The position numbers were made by a program, and so were the translations under genes. A DNA stretch of 64,000 nucleotides. Origin: Rhizosphaericola mali. GTDB taxonomy: Bacteria > Bacteroidota > Bacteroidia > Chitinophagales > Chitinophagaceae. Position 1 is the first letter of the stretch; every line of letters begins with the position of its first letter. Below the pieces are notes generated by a model, which worked only from the letters and a program-made list of their open reading frames with translations, searched no databases and was not told the DNA's origin. The stretch is taken from assembly GCF_004337365.2 (NCBI RefSeq), contig NZ_CP044016.1, positions 3,596,001-3,660,000 on the forward strand, written 5' to 3'. Below, one piece after another: positions 8,130 to 15,494 of the stretch.

Positions 8130-9311
8130 TTGCCCAAATTAAATTTGATTACATTGTTTTTGAATACAAATAAATGCACATCGCTTTTATGTAAAGGCTT
8201 GGCGTTATTGGTTTTTATATTGATTGGTTGGTCCGTGCAAGCGCAAGTAGTTTCACCGACTAAACCGATCAAAAAAGCGCCCACAACTCATGCGGCGGTG
8301 AAAGATACTTTACATAAAAAGAAAAAAGCAGTCGTAGCTACGTTTCATCGGAAAGATTCAACGATCCGAAAAGCGACTTTACCGGTTGTTCAAAAGAAGA
8401 AAAATTTCCAAGCGAAAGATTCTATTCAAAAATCGATCAATAACGAAGTTATCAATGGGCCGAGTAATCCTAAAATAAATACAACAATACCTTCCGTTGC
8501 AACGAATAAGCCCGCTACAACGATTAAAAAAATACCAAAAAAAGCAAAAGTGTATCATTTTAAAAAGGATTCGCTTTTCGCTCATGTGTTGTACGTTCCA
8601 TATCTGCCAATGAAAAAAAAGCCTATTTATGTAATTGATGACCGACATCATCAATCATCTAATGATGAGCTATTTTATATTGTAGGAGGTATATTTTTTG
8701 TTTTTGGATTAGTAAGGACTGCATTTCCTCGCTATGTAGATAATTTATTTTATACTTTTTTTTCTCCTGCAAGTAGAGGCAAAAAAGAGATGGTTTTGGG
8801 ACAAAATAAATTACCTTCTTTACTGACAAATATTGTGTATTGCATTGGCTTTGGTTTTTTACTGACCTTGGTTTTATACAAATTTGGAACGAAAAAAATC
8901 GACTTGATTGAATATTGGATCTATATCACACTCGGATTAGCAGGTATTTATTTTGTCAAATTTGTAACGATCAGTTTGTCTGGATATATTTTCAATGCCA
9001 AGGAAGATGCGGGCACTTATGCCAATATTGTTTTTCAGATAAATAAGATTATAGGATTTATCAGTCTACCATTTATTCTCATATTTGCTTTTGTCGGCAA
9101 TCCCAATTTGGATCATAATTTATTGACGATAGGAGCGATCATTTTGGTGGCATTATTAATCTATCGTTATATTATTTCATTTTCTTTAATAGCAAAAAAT
9201 TTGCAGTTAAATGCTTTTCACTTTTTTCTTTACCTTTGCACCGTTGAAATAATTCCAATATTGGTCTTATACAAATTATTTTTTAATGATTTGAGCAATA
9301 AGATTTTATAA
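8130..9311 (+). CDS. DUF4271 family membrane protein
   Basis: About 393 residues. No ATG is available near the start: the frame opens two codons after the amylase stop, and the likely start is TTG at 8130, with other TTG codons just downstream. An N-terminal hydrophobic segment ending in VQAQ resembles a signal peptide. It is followed by a Lys/Thr-rich low-complexity spacer to about residue 160 and then by about six membrane segments. This C-terminal membrane domain and its position directly upstream of hemD match the conserved Bacteroidota arrangement of DUF4271 proteins. Function is unknown; the repeated linkage to hemD suggests a role near heme synthesis or envelope, which is inference. 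Confidence 0.75.
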   Translation: MPKLNLITLFLNTNKCTSLLCKGLALLVFILIGWSVQAQVVSPTKPIKKAPTTHAAVKDTLHKKKKAVVATFHRKDSTIRKATLPVVQKKKNFQAKDSIQKSINNEVINGPSNPKINTTIPSVATNKPATTIKKIPKKAKVYHFKKDSLFAHVLYVPYLPMKKKPIYVIDDRHHQSSNDELFYIVGGIFFVFGLVRTAFPRYVDNLFYTFFSPASRGKKEMVLGQNKLPSLLTNIVYCIGFGFLLTLVLYKFGTKKIDLIEYWIYITLGLAGIYFVKFVTISLSGYIFNAKEDAGTYANIVFQINKIIGFISLPFILIFAFVGNPNLDHNLLTIGAIILVALLIYRYIISFSLIAKNLQLNAFHFFLYLCTVEIIPILVLYKLFFNDLSNKIL

Positions 9312-9361
9312 TAGACGTATTCAATAATCTAAGATAAAGGAAAAATAGAAGTCGTAGAAAA

Positions 9362-10138
9362 ATGAGCGCTGCAATAAAAAAGGAAATGAAAATCTTAATT
9401 ACTCAGCCTAAGCCGAAAACCGAGAAATCGCCTTATTTTGATCTGGAAAAAAAATTTAATATTCAATTAGATTTTCATCCATTATTTAATTTAGAAGGCA
9501 TTACGGCAAAGGAATTTAGAAAGCAAAAAATTGACATCACAAGTTTTTCAGCGGTAATATTTACCAGCAGAAATGCGATAGATCATTTTTTCCGTTTAAC
9601 AGAAGAGCTGAAAGTGACGATCAGTCAAGAGATGAAATATTTTTGTATAACAGAAGCGGTAGCTTTGTATCTACAAAAATTCATTCTTTATAGAAAACGT
9701 AAAGTTTTTTTTGGCGCGAATGGATCCAAACAAGGTCTGTTGGACGTCATAAATAAACATAAAGCAAATGAAAGCTTTCTGTTTATTTCCAGTGAAAATC
9801 AAGATGAAAGCGATATCGCCAATTGGTTAAAAACCAACAAATGTAAATTTGAAAATGCCTATATGTATCGTACGGTGGACAATGATACAAAAGGTATTTT
9901 GACCAATACGAAATACGATATTATCTGTTTATTTACGTCTGGCAGTGTCAAACAAATTTTGGAAAGTATTCCTGATTTTAAACAAGGAAAAATCGTATTC
10001 GCAACATTTGGCGGAAATACTTTAAATACGGCAAAAGAAGCAGGATTTAAAGTAGCAATCTCCGCTCCAGATCCACAAAACCCTAATATGGGTGCGGCTT
10101 TGGATAGTTATTTAAGCAAAGATTTGGTAGAAAAATAA
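9362..10138 (+). CDS. hemD: Uroporphyrinogen-III synthase
   Basis: Cyclises hydroxymethylbilane to uroporphyrinogen III in heme/siroheme synthesis. 258 residues, or 250 if the second Met (9386, MKILITQPKPKTEKSPYFDL) is used, which looks more like other Bacteroidota HemD. The two-lobed fold is suggested by FSAVIFTSRNAIDHFFRL in the first lobe, and by FLFISSENQDES, then IICLFTSGSVKQIL and FATFGGNTLNTAKEAGFKV in the second. Sequence conservation in HemD is always low, so the assignment rests on these motifs plus linkage to DUF4271. It converges on hom across a shared terminator. Confidence 0.88.
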   Translation: MSAAIKKEMKILITQPKPKTEKSPYFDLEKKFNIQLDFHPLFNLEGITAKEFRKQKIDITSFSAVIFTSRNAIDHFFRLTEELKVTISQEMKYFCITEAVALYLQKFILYRKRKVFFGANGSKQGLLDVINKHKANESFLFISSENQDESDIANWLKTNKCKFENAYMYRTVDNDTKGILTNTKYDIICLFTSGSVKQILESIPDFKQGKIVFATFGGNTLNTAKEAGFKVAISAPDPQNPNMGAALDSYLSKDLVEK

Positions 10139-10161
10139 ACTATCAATCAAAAAAATATATT

Positions 10162-10194
10162 AAAAAAGACGTTGAATTTTCAACGTCTTTTTTT
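10162..10194. terminator. Bidirectional terminator between hemD and hom
   Basis: AAAAAAGACGTTGAA/TTCAACGTCTTTTTT perfect inverted repeat with A-run and T-run on either side, between two convergent genes. Confidence 0.85.
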
Positions 10195-10197
10195 GTT

Positions 10198-11451
10198 TTA
10201 TAAACCTGCTAATTGCAAACTTTTCTTTTTTAATTTTCGAGTGTCGACATCTTCAATAACATCATCTGGCATCACAATTAAAGAAACACCATCCGTCTTC
10301 CACCAATCACTGCTTCTTAATTTTTCAAAATGAATTACGCCCACTAAATAACTACGTTCTTGTCCTCCATGCCACTCTTCAATCCATTCAAATTCTTCTT
10401 TTGGAATAGAATTTAATTCACTAAAACTCAAGTAAACTCTTAGGTAAAAATCGTAAGATAATTCGCCTGGCGTATGATAATAGAGCTTTTTATATTCGTA
10501 TTTATAACCATAACGCAATGCAGAAATATCACTCAATACAGCAGATCCCGTAGGCAAACTACCAGCGCCTTTTCCATAGAAAAATTGTTTATCTGCAAAT
10601 CCACTCTCAATGACAACGCCATTGTATTCGTTTTTTACAAATGCTAATTGGTCGTCCAAAGTCACGAAATGTGGCAATACAAAAGCCGCTACTTTTCCTG
10701 TGGAAAGTTTTTTGGCATTTGCTACCAATTTGATATCGTAGTGGCGAGATTGTGCAACTTCAGCATCGTTCAAGGTGATATTTTGGATGCCGGTAAATAA
10801 GATTTTAGAAATATCTGTAACGATACCATACGCATGATTTAGCAAGATTGTCCATTTGTTGACTGCGTCATAGCCTTCCACATCCAATTTTGGATTACTT
10901 TCTGCAAATCCCAATTGTTGCGCCAAAATTAATGCATCCGTGAAGTTGAGTTTATCCTCAAACATTTTGGTTAAAATGAAATTGGTAGAACCATTCACAA
11001 TCGCTTTTAAAGAATGTAAAAGGTCGTTATCATAATATTCTTCCAAATTACGTATCACTGGAATCGACGCACAAGCTGCAGATTCGCATAAGAAAGGCAT
11101 GCCCGTTTCTTTTTGTAAATCCAATATTTCTCTCAAATGCTCTGCAATCATTTTTTTGCTAGCACTCACAACTGCTTTGCCATTTTTCAATGCGGTAGAT
11201 ATAATTTTAAATGCAGCATCTGCATCATCGATAACCTCAACGATTACATTAATTTCTGGATCATTTAATAAATCATCTCCATTTTGGGTAAATAACGATT
11301 CTGGTGCATTGCGCTTTTTTCCTGGATGTTTAATACACGCTTTTTTGATACTTGCATGTAGAGACGGCGTTTGTTGCAAAATTTTATATAAGCCTTCTCC
11401 AACCACTCCAAAACCAAATAAACCAATAACCAATTTCTTATGGGATTCCAT
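10198..11451 (-). CDS. hom: Homoserine dehydrogenase
   Basis: Reduces aspartate semialdehyde to homoserine, the branch point to methionine and threonine. 417 residues. The Rossmann motif GLFGFGVVGEGLYKIL (residues 10-25) binds NAD(P). The signature region has SKKMIAEH, FLCESAACASIPVIRNLEEY, VNGSTNFILTKM and GFAESNPKLDVEGYDAVNKW, which includes the catalytic Lys/Asp region. A C-terminal part after about residue 330 is present but a typical ACT fold is not obvious. It starts 10 bases after metX and shares its leader, so it is likely under the same SAM and possibly cysteine control. Confidence 0.95.
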   Translation of the reverse strand: MESHKKLVIGLFGFGVVGEGLYKILQQTPSLHASIKKACIKHPGKKRNAPESLFTQNGDDLLNDPEINVIVEVIDDADAAFKIISTALKNGKAVVSASKKMIAEHLREILDLQKETGMPFLCESAACASIPVIRNLEEYYDNDLLHSLKAIVNGSTNFILTKMFEDKLNFTDALILAQQLGFAESNPKLDVEGYDAVNKWTILLNHAYGIVTDISKILFTGIQNITLNDAEVAQSRHYDIKLVANAKKLSTGKVAAFVLPHFVTLDDQLAFVKNEYNGVVIESGFADKQFFYGKGAGSLPTGSAVLSDISALRYGYKYEYKKLYYHTPGELSYDFYLRVYLSFSELNSIPKEEFEWIEEWHGGQERSYLVGVIHFEKLRSSDWWKTDGVSLIVMPDDVIEDVDTRKLKKKSLQLAGL

Positions 11452-11461
11452 AGTTATATTT

Positions 11462-12535
11462 TTAATAAACGTTTTTCTCTTTTGTAATTTGAATAGAAGA
11501 ATTTTTCAAAAATTCCTCTATATGATAACCAATTGTTTCGAACTCTAACAAAAAGCCATCGTGTCCATATAAGGAATCAATGACGACATATTGTGCATCA
11601 TGTATATGGTCTGCAATATATTTTTGCTCATTTGGAGGAAATAAAATATCCGAAGAAATACCAATCACCAACGCTTTGGACTGAATTAAACCTAGTGCGA
11701 CTTTGGTACCACCTCGACCGCGCCCTAGATCATGTGCATCCATTGACTGACTCAACGCATAATAACTATATGCATTAAATCTTTTTGCTAATTTTTCTCC
11801 TTGATAGTGCTGATAGGAACTCGCTCTAAACTTTTGTTTATCAACGGGTAATAGCTCTGTTTCCTCAGCAAATCCTTTTTGGGAATAATCGTAGGTCTGG
11901 TAACTTCTATAGGAAAGTAATGCCATTGAACGTGCTATTTTCATGCCTTCCAAGCCAGAGATTTCAGTGCTTTCTTTCCATGTTGGATCGCCTTCAATCG
12001 CCCATCTTTGAGATGTATTTTGCGCTATACCCCACGGAGAATGCTGTGCATTCGTTGCAATTGGGATGATATGTGCAAATAAATTGGGATACTCTGCAGC
12101 CCATTCCAATAGTTGTTGTCCACCCATGGAACCACCAATACCCAAATATATTTTATCAATGCCTAATGAAACACGCAATTTCTCATAACAACGGATCATG
12201 TCCCGCGTTGTAATTAAAGGGAAATGATGGAAATAAGGTGTTTTTGTAATCGGATTAATATCTAGAGGACCAATACTGCCATAACTGCTACCAGGCATAT
12301 TTACACAAATGATAAAATAATGTGCTGGATCGAAGTACTTTTGATCACCGACAAGTCCTGCCCACCAATCTTCGGGATTGCTATTAGCGGTGAATGCATG
12401 AAATATCCAAATTACATTGTTTTTGGAGGTATTGAGATGCCCCAACGTGGTATATTCCAAATGAAAACGTTCCAATTTTCTGCCACTTTCCAAGCGGATA
12501 GGTTGATTGTATTCAAATATGTGTGACTTTGTCAA
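11462..12535 (-). CDS. metX: Homoserine O-acyltransferase (MetX family)
   Basis: Activates homoserine (family default: with acetyl-CoA) for sulfhydrylation in methionine synthesis. 357 residues, alpha/beta-hydrolase fold. The nucleophile Ser136 is in GGSMGGQ, with Asp296 (SSDILFPP) and His325 (YGHDGFLLE) completing the triad; NMPGSSYGSIGP is the usual oxyanion-side loop. The start is TTG at 12535: there is an in-frame stop three codons upstream and no ATG before residue 80, so a weak start codon is used. First gene of metX-hom. The 548-base region upstream holds a SAM-I riboswitch, its terminator and a polycysteine leader ORF. Acetyl versus succinyl preference cannot be read with certainty. 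Confidence 0.95.
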   Translation of the reverse strand: MTKSHIFEYNQPIRLESGRKLERFHLEYTTLGHLNTSKNNVIWIFHAFTANSNPEDWWAGLVGDQKYFDPAHYFIICVNMPGSSYGSIGPLDINPITKTPYFHHFPLITTRDMIRCYEKLRVSLGIDKIYLGIGGSMGGQQLLEWAAEYPNLFAHIIPIATNAQHSPWGIAQNTSQRWAIEGDPTWKESTEISGLEGMKIARSMALLSYRSYQTYDYSQKGFAEETELLPVDKQKFRASSYQHYQGEKLAKRFNAYSYYALSQSMDAHDLGRGRGGTKVALGLIQSKALVIGISSDILFPPNEQKYIADHIHDAQYVVIDSLYGHDGFLLEFETIGYHIEEFLKNSSIQITKEKNVY

Positions 12536-12560
12536 TTTACATTACATTTTAAAATTCTAA

Positions 12561-12573
12561 GTTGTAGCACAAC
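12561..12573 (-). promoter_or_regulatory. Small hairpin just upstream of metX
   Basis: GTTGT-GCT-ACAAC on the minus strand, about 26 bases before the TTG start. Its ACAAC arm could alternatively pair with GTTGT units in the polycysteine codons of the leader ORF. Confidence 0.3.
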
Positions 12574-12600
12574 CTAAAACGATCACAAGAAAAATTATTT

Positions 12601-12630
12601 GGAAAAAGAGAACAGTCTAAGACTTGACTG
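12601..12630 (-). promoter_or_regulatory. Candidate attenuator hairpin with T-rich tail
   Basis: On the minus strand CAGTC-AAGTCTTA-GACTG is followed directly by TTCTCTTTTTCC, 19 bases past the stop of the polycysteine ORF. The stem is only 5 bp, so termination here would be weak. An overlapping alternative (AGTC-TTA-GACT) exists. Confidence 0.3.
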
Positions 12631-12648
12631 AATTGTAGACGGATATAA

Positions 12649-12684
12649 TTAGCAACAACAACAGCAACAAGAATCGTTGCACAT
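12649..12684 (-). CDS. Polycysteine leader peptide ORF (MCNDSCCCCCC)
   Basis: An 11-codon ORF, ATG TGC AAC GAT TCT then TGT TGC TGT TGT TGT TGC and TAA, in the leader of metX-hom, 113 bases before the metX start. Seven of eleven residues are cysteine and the last six codons before the stop are all Cys, using both TGT and TGC. Ribosomes would pause there when charged tRNA-Cys is scarce. In mycobacteria short polycysteine ORFs act as cysteine-responsive attenuators; I know of no such description in Bacteroidota. A candidate -7 box lies 38 bases upstream. The alternative is a chance CAA-type trinucleotide repeat that happens to read as Cys. Confidence 0.5.
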   Translation of the reverse strand: MCNDSCCCCCC

Positions 12685-12721
12685 CAAAATATGTATGTTG
12701 TTGACTGTATTCATTTGCCTA

Positions 12722-12729
12722 CAAATATA
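12722..12729 (-). promoter_or_regulatory. Candidate second metX promoter, -7 box TATATTTG
   Basis: A perfect TAnnTTTG match downstream of the riboswitch terminator. TTTG at 12751-12754 could be the -33 element, with a 21-base spacer (19 is the consensus). A start here would give a short transcript that begins just before the polycysteine ORF and escapes the riboswitch. Confidence 0.35.
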
Positions 12730-12793
12730 ATAGACTATCTTTTTATTTTCCAAAAAATAATTCTATATTTTTCTTAACAAAAGCGGTAGGGGC

Positions 12794-12827
12794 AAAAAAA
12801 TACCCGCCTGAAATCGCCAGACGGGTA
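12794..12827 (-). terminator. Terminator of the SAM-I riboswitch expression platform
   Basis: On the minus strand TACCCGTCTG and CAGGCGGGTA form a 10-bp stem (with G-U pairs) around GCGATTT, then seven Ts. It lies 45 bases past the aptamer, as expected for a SAM-dependent off switch. Confidence 0.85.
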
Positions 12828-12872
12828 GAATATTTTTACGGATAATTATCCGAAGTGAATACAATTCGCTGA

Positions 12873-12973
12873 CTTATCTATCCATTTTTCAATGGTTGGA
12901 GTTGGCACCTTTACACATTGCTGTGTGGTTGCCAAGGCTTCATCGGGCCAATCCCTCTGCCTTTCTTGATAAG
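12873..12973 (-). promoter_or_regulatory. SAM-I riboswitch (S-box) aptamer upstream of metX-hom
   Basis: Read on the minus strand it has the canonical S-box landmarks in order: CTTATCAAGAAAGGCAGAGG, then GGGATTGGCCCGATGAAGCC, TTGGCAACC, a P3-type hairpin CACACAGCAATGTGT, AAGGTGCCAACTCC, a P4-type hairpin CCATTGAAAAATGG, and closing GATAAG that pairs with the first CTTATC to form P1. SAM binding stabilises P1 and favours the downstream terminator at 12794-12827, shutting off metX-hom when methionine/SAM is plentiful. The gene-free stretch 12536-13083 thus holds promoter, aptamer, terminator, polycysteine ORF and, at its right end, the OmpA gene terminator. Confidence 0.95.
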
Positions 12974-12991
12974 AAAATATAAGAACTGATG

Positions 12992-12999
12992 CGAAGGTA
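12992..12999 (-). promoter_or_regulatory. Promoter of the riboswitch transcript, -7 box TACCTTCG
   Basis: One mismatch from TAnnTTTG, 18 bases upstream of the SAM-I aptamer, so transcription would begin just before P1. Confidence 0.5.
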
Positions 13000-13020
13000 C
13001 AGCAAATTTTGAAACAACTG

Positions 13021-13053
13021 GAAATAAAAATACCAACCTAACAAGGTTGGCAT
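13021..13053 (-). terminator. Terminator of the OmpA-lipoprotein gene
   Basis: CCAACC-TTGTTA-GGTTGG followed by TATTTTTATTTC on the minus strand, about 30 bases past the stop. Confidence 0.7.
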
Positions 13054-13083
13054 TTAAAATCATATAAAATAAAGAGGCTGTGA

Positions 13084-13764
13084 TTATTGACCAGCTTCTT
13101 GTTTTGCTTGTTGTTGCATTGCTTGGTTAGCAGTAATTAAGAATTCCACTCTCCTATTACCTGCACGACCTTCTTCTGTATCATTAGAATATTTAGGCGC
13201 TGTCATGCCATACCCCTTTGTCGTGATTCTAGCGGCGCTAACTCCATTTGCTTTCAAATAATCAGCTACGGAAGTTGCTCTTTGAACAGATAGATTTTGA
13301 TTGTATTCTGCAGTTCCTTTATTATCTGTGTGACCTTGAATTTCCAAGTTTGTATCAGGATATTTATTCAAAACTGTGATTAAATTATTCAATGTAGATT
13401 TTGACGCATCTGTCAAAGAATAACTATCAAATCCGAAAAGAACTTTACTGCTAAATTCAACAGTGATACCTTCGTCCACACGTTCTACTTTTGCACCTGG
13501 GACTTGTGTTTTAATATCTTCTGCTTGCTTATCCATTTTTTTACCGATAAGTGCACCCGCACCACCACCAACGGCAGCGCCAAGAATTGCTCCAAGTGCA
13601 GTATTGCCAGCTAACTTACCAACTAATGCGCCTGCAACCGCGCCACCACCAACACCCACTGCAGCACCTTTTTGCGTCTGATTTGCATTATTCCAAGTGC
13701 TACATGAAGCCAACATCATCGCAATAGCGACAAGGCTTAATAAGGGTAATTTTAAATATTTCAT
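13084..13764 (-). CDS. OmpA-family lipoprotein with glycine zipper
   Basis: 226 residues. Signal peptide with lipobox LASC (lipidated Cys21). Residues about 33-75 are a glycine-zipper membrane segment (GAAVGVGGGAVAGALVG, GAILGAAVGGGAGALIG), followed by an OmpA C-terminal peptidoglycan-binding domain with LEIQGHTDNKGTAEYNQNLS, RATSVADYL and GRAGNRRVEF; the Asp and Arg that contact diaminopimelate are in place. It should tether the outer membrane to the cell wall. The tail is Gln/Ala-rich. It is monocistronic, with its own terminator ahead of the metX leader. Confidence 0.93.
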   Translation of the reverse strand: MKYLKLPLLSLVAIAMMLASCSTWNNANQTQKGAAVGVGGGAVAGALVGKLAGNTALGAILGAAVGGGAGALIGKKMDKQAEDIKTQVPGAKVERVDEGITVEFSSKVLFGFDSYSLTDASKSTLNNLITVLNKYPDTNLEIQGHTDNKGTAEYNQNLSVQRATSVADYLKANGVSAARITTKGYGMTAPKYSNDTEEGRAGNRRVEFLITANQAMQQQAKQEAGQ

Positions 13765-13837
13765 AGAATTAATTTATGCGTTTCCCTCGCCAAAATGTGT
13801 GCCAATCCAACCTTTTATTACATTAAAACTTTGATAA

Positions 13838-14500
13838 TTATATATTTAGGTAATTCATTAGAGCGTCATAATTTTGTTTTAGTTCATTTTCATAATTTTC
13901 CTTTCCAAAGAAATAACGAACAACATAATCATAACGTTGCAAGGTCGCTACCACGTCAGAAACCTCCGCTTTATTGATGCGAATATTTACAATAAGATAA
14001 CCTGTCTCTGGTTCCGTATAAGTATTCAATTGCATTATGCCGGCATCATTTGTCTCCACTAGACGCGACAACTCCCCGAAAGAAAAATTATGTCTATCCA
14101 TTTCCAAAGTGATCAATGCGCCTGGAGCATCATCACAACCAATCATTAAAGATATTTTTTGCAAAAGAGTCTCTGTTGTGATAATTCCTTGATATTTATT
14201 ATCCGAATTATGTACGGGTAATATCTGCAAATGATTGGCTAACATCACACGAAGAGCACTACAGATATGCTCATTTTCCATGATCTGCAATGGTTGATGT
14301 GCATTATCCAAATGAATGCTCACTTCCGTTGCATCTTGTAATTGCGTTCTAGTTATAATGCCTAATAATACATCATTTTCCAAAACTGGAATGGTGTAAA
14401 TATGTGTCTGATCCATCAACTCTAAGATAGAAGCTATGGAGGCATTATTTTCTATAAAAGGATATTGTGTTTCAATTGCTTGTTGGCATAACATATACAA
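13838..14500 (-). CDS. CBS-domain-pair protein (AcuB-like)
   Basis: 220 residues. Two CBS motifs are visible: residues about 8-58 (HIYTIPVLENDVLLGIITRT) and 70-118 (LQILPVHNSDNKYQGIITTE), which together usually bind an adenosyl nucleotide. The C-terminal part (APGALITLEMDRHNFSFGEL, then GYLIVNIRINKAEVSDVV) looks like an ACT-type fold. It is presumably a cytoplasmic ligand sensor; the regulated partner is unknown. The start could also be the ATG two codons later. A terminator after the upstream hydrolase gene separates it from that gene. Confidence 0.8.
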   Translation of the reverse strand: MYMLCQQAIETQYPFIENNASIASILELMDQTHIYTIPVLENDVLLGIITRTQLQDATEVSIHLDNAHQPLQIMENEHICSALRVMLANHLQILPVHNSDNKYQGIITTETLLQKISLMIGCDDAPGALITLEMDRHNFSFGELSRLVETNDAGIMQLNTYTEPETGYLIVNIRINKAEVSDVVATLQRYDYVVRYFFGKENYENELKQNYDALMNYLNI

Positions 14501-14552
14501 AGCATTTAAATTGTTTTCGAAATGAAATACCTAAAATTCGCTATAAAAATAA

Positions 14553-14602
14553 GTATAAAAAATAAAAACGCTCGAACTCTTATGAAAAGATGCCGAGCGT
14601 TT
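14553..14602 (-). terminator. Terminator after the alpha/beta hydrolase gene
   Basis: On the minus strand AAACGCTCG and CGAGCGTTTTTATTTTT form a 9-bp stem with a 19-base loop and a T-rich tail. Confidence 0.65.
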
Positions 14603-14625
14603 CCAGATATATTTCTATATTTTAC

Positions 14626-15405
14626 CTACACGGTTTCAGGAATTCTTTTCGTATTTTTTTTTAAAAATGGCTCCAACAATTTGTTGAATTCTTCTGGCAC
14701 TTCCATCATCGGTGCATGTCCACATTTATCAATAAAATGCAATTCACTATTTGGAATCAACTTTTTAAATTCTTCCCCTACGAATGGAGGTGTAACTATG
14801 TCGTTATTTCCCCAAATTAACAATGTAGGTTGTTGAATATTATGTAATTCATTTTCAAGATTGTTACGTATTGCGCTTTTAGCAAGTGCGATAATCTTGA
14901 TTACTTTCATTCTATTATTGGTAATTTCAAAAACTTCATCGACCAATTCTTTTGTTGCAAGACTAGGATCATAGAAGGTCATCCCTGATTTACGCTTAAT
15001 ATACTCATAGTCTCCTCTTTTAGGATAACTATCCCCCATTCCATTTTCAAACAAACCAGAACTACCTGTCAAAATTAATGTCTTGACTCTTTCCGGATGT
15101 TTAAGTACATAAATCAATGACACATGCCCTCCAAGGGAATTGCCCAACAAATGAATCTCTTCTAACGCTAACGTTTCTACGAATTTATTTACAAATCTTG
15201 CTAATCCTGTTACACTCGTCTGTATCAAATCCAAGTCCAGTAGCGGCATGACCGGCACTATTATTCTATAACGATCTTTGAAGCAGTCAATAACAGCATC
15301 AAAGTTGCTCAACTCTCCAAATAATCCGTGAAGTAATAACAGCGGTTCGCCTTTGCCTTCATCGACATATCTAAACTTATCCAGATTTTTTAATTCGTAC
15401 TTCAT
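14626..15405 (-). CDS. Alpha/beta hydrolase
   Basis: 259 residues, cytoplasmic. The fold is clear: oxyanion-side LLLHGLFGELSNFD, nucleophile elbow LLGNSLGGHVSLIY (Ser in GNSLGG), then LLIWGNNDIVTPP carrying the acid and IDKCGHAPMMEVPEEFNKL carrying the His. The length and motifs are those of the general esterase/lipase-like group related to MhpC or BioH. The substrate cannot be inferred. It follows cvpA by 89 bases on the same strand and is closed by its own terminator. Confidence 0.9.
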   Translation of the reverse strand: MKYELKNLDKFRYVDEGKGEPLLLLHGLFGELSNFDAVIDCFKDRYRIIVPVMPLLDLDLIQTSVTGLARFVNKFVETLALEEIHLLGNSLGGHVSLIYVLKHPERVKTLILTGSSGLFENGMGDSYPKRGDYEYIKRKSGMTFYDPSLATKELVDEVFEITNNRMKVIKIIALAKSAIRNNLENELHNIQQPTLLIWGNNDIVTPPFVGEEFKKLIPNSELHFIDKCGHAPMMEVPEEFNKLLEPFLKKNTKRIPETV

Positions 15406-15494
15406 ATATATTTATCTCCGCGCCATATAATTGTTTGCCGTATGCAAAGAAAATAAATTTTCAAGTTTATGGAACAATTTTAATTATTTGTTCG

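Noticed and set aside
11099-11548. 149-codon open frame antisense to hom and the metX 3' end
   Set aside because: Overlaps two clearly real genes on the other strand and has no recognisable protein pattern.
12601-12630. Calling this hairpin a confirmed intrinsic terminator
   Set aside because: The stem is only 5 bp, so it is listed as a candidate attenuator only.
12649-12684. Reading the polycysteine tract as a plain CAA microsatellite
   Set aside because: Not fully excluded, but GCA interruptions keep every codon Cys, and an ATG and a stop frame it exactly; kept as a finding with this alternative stated.
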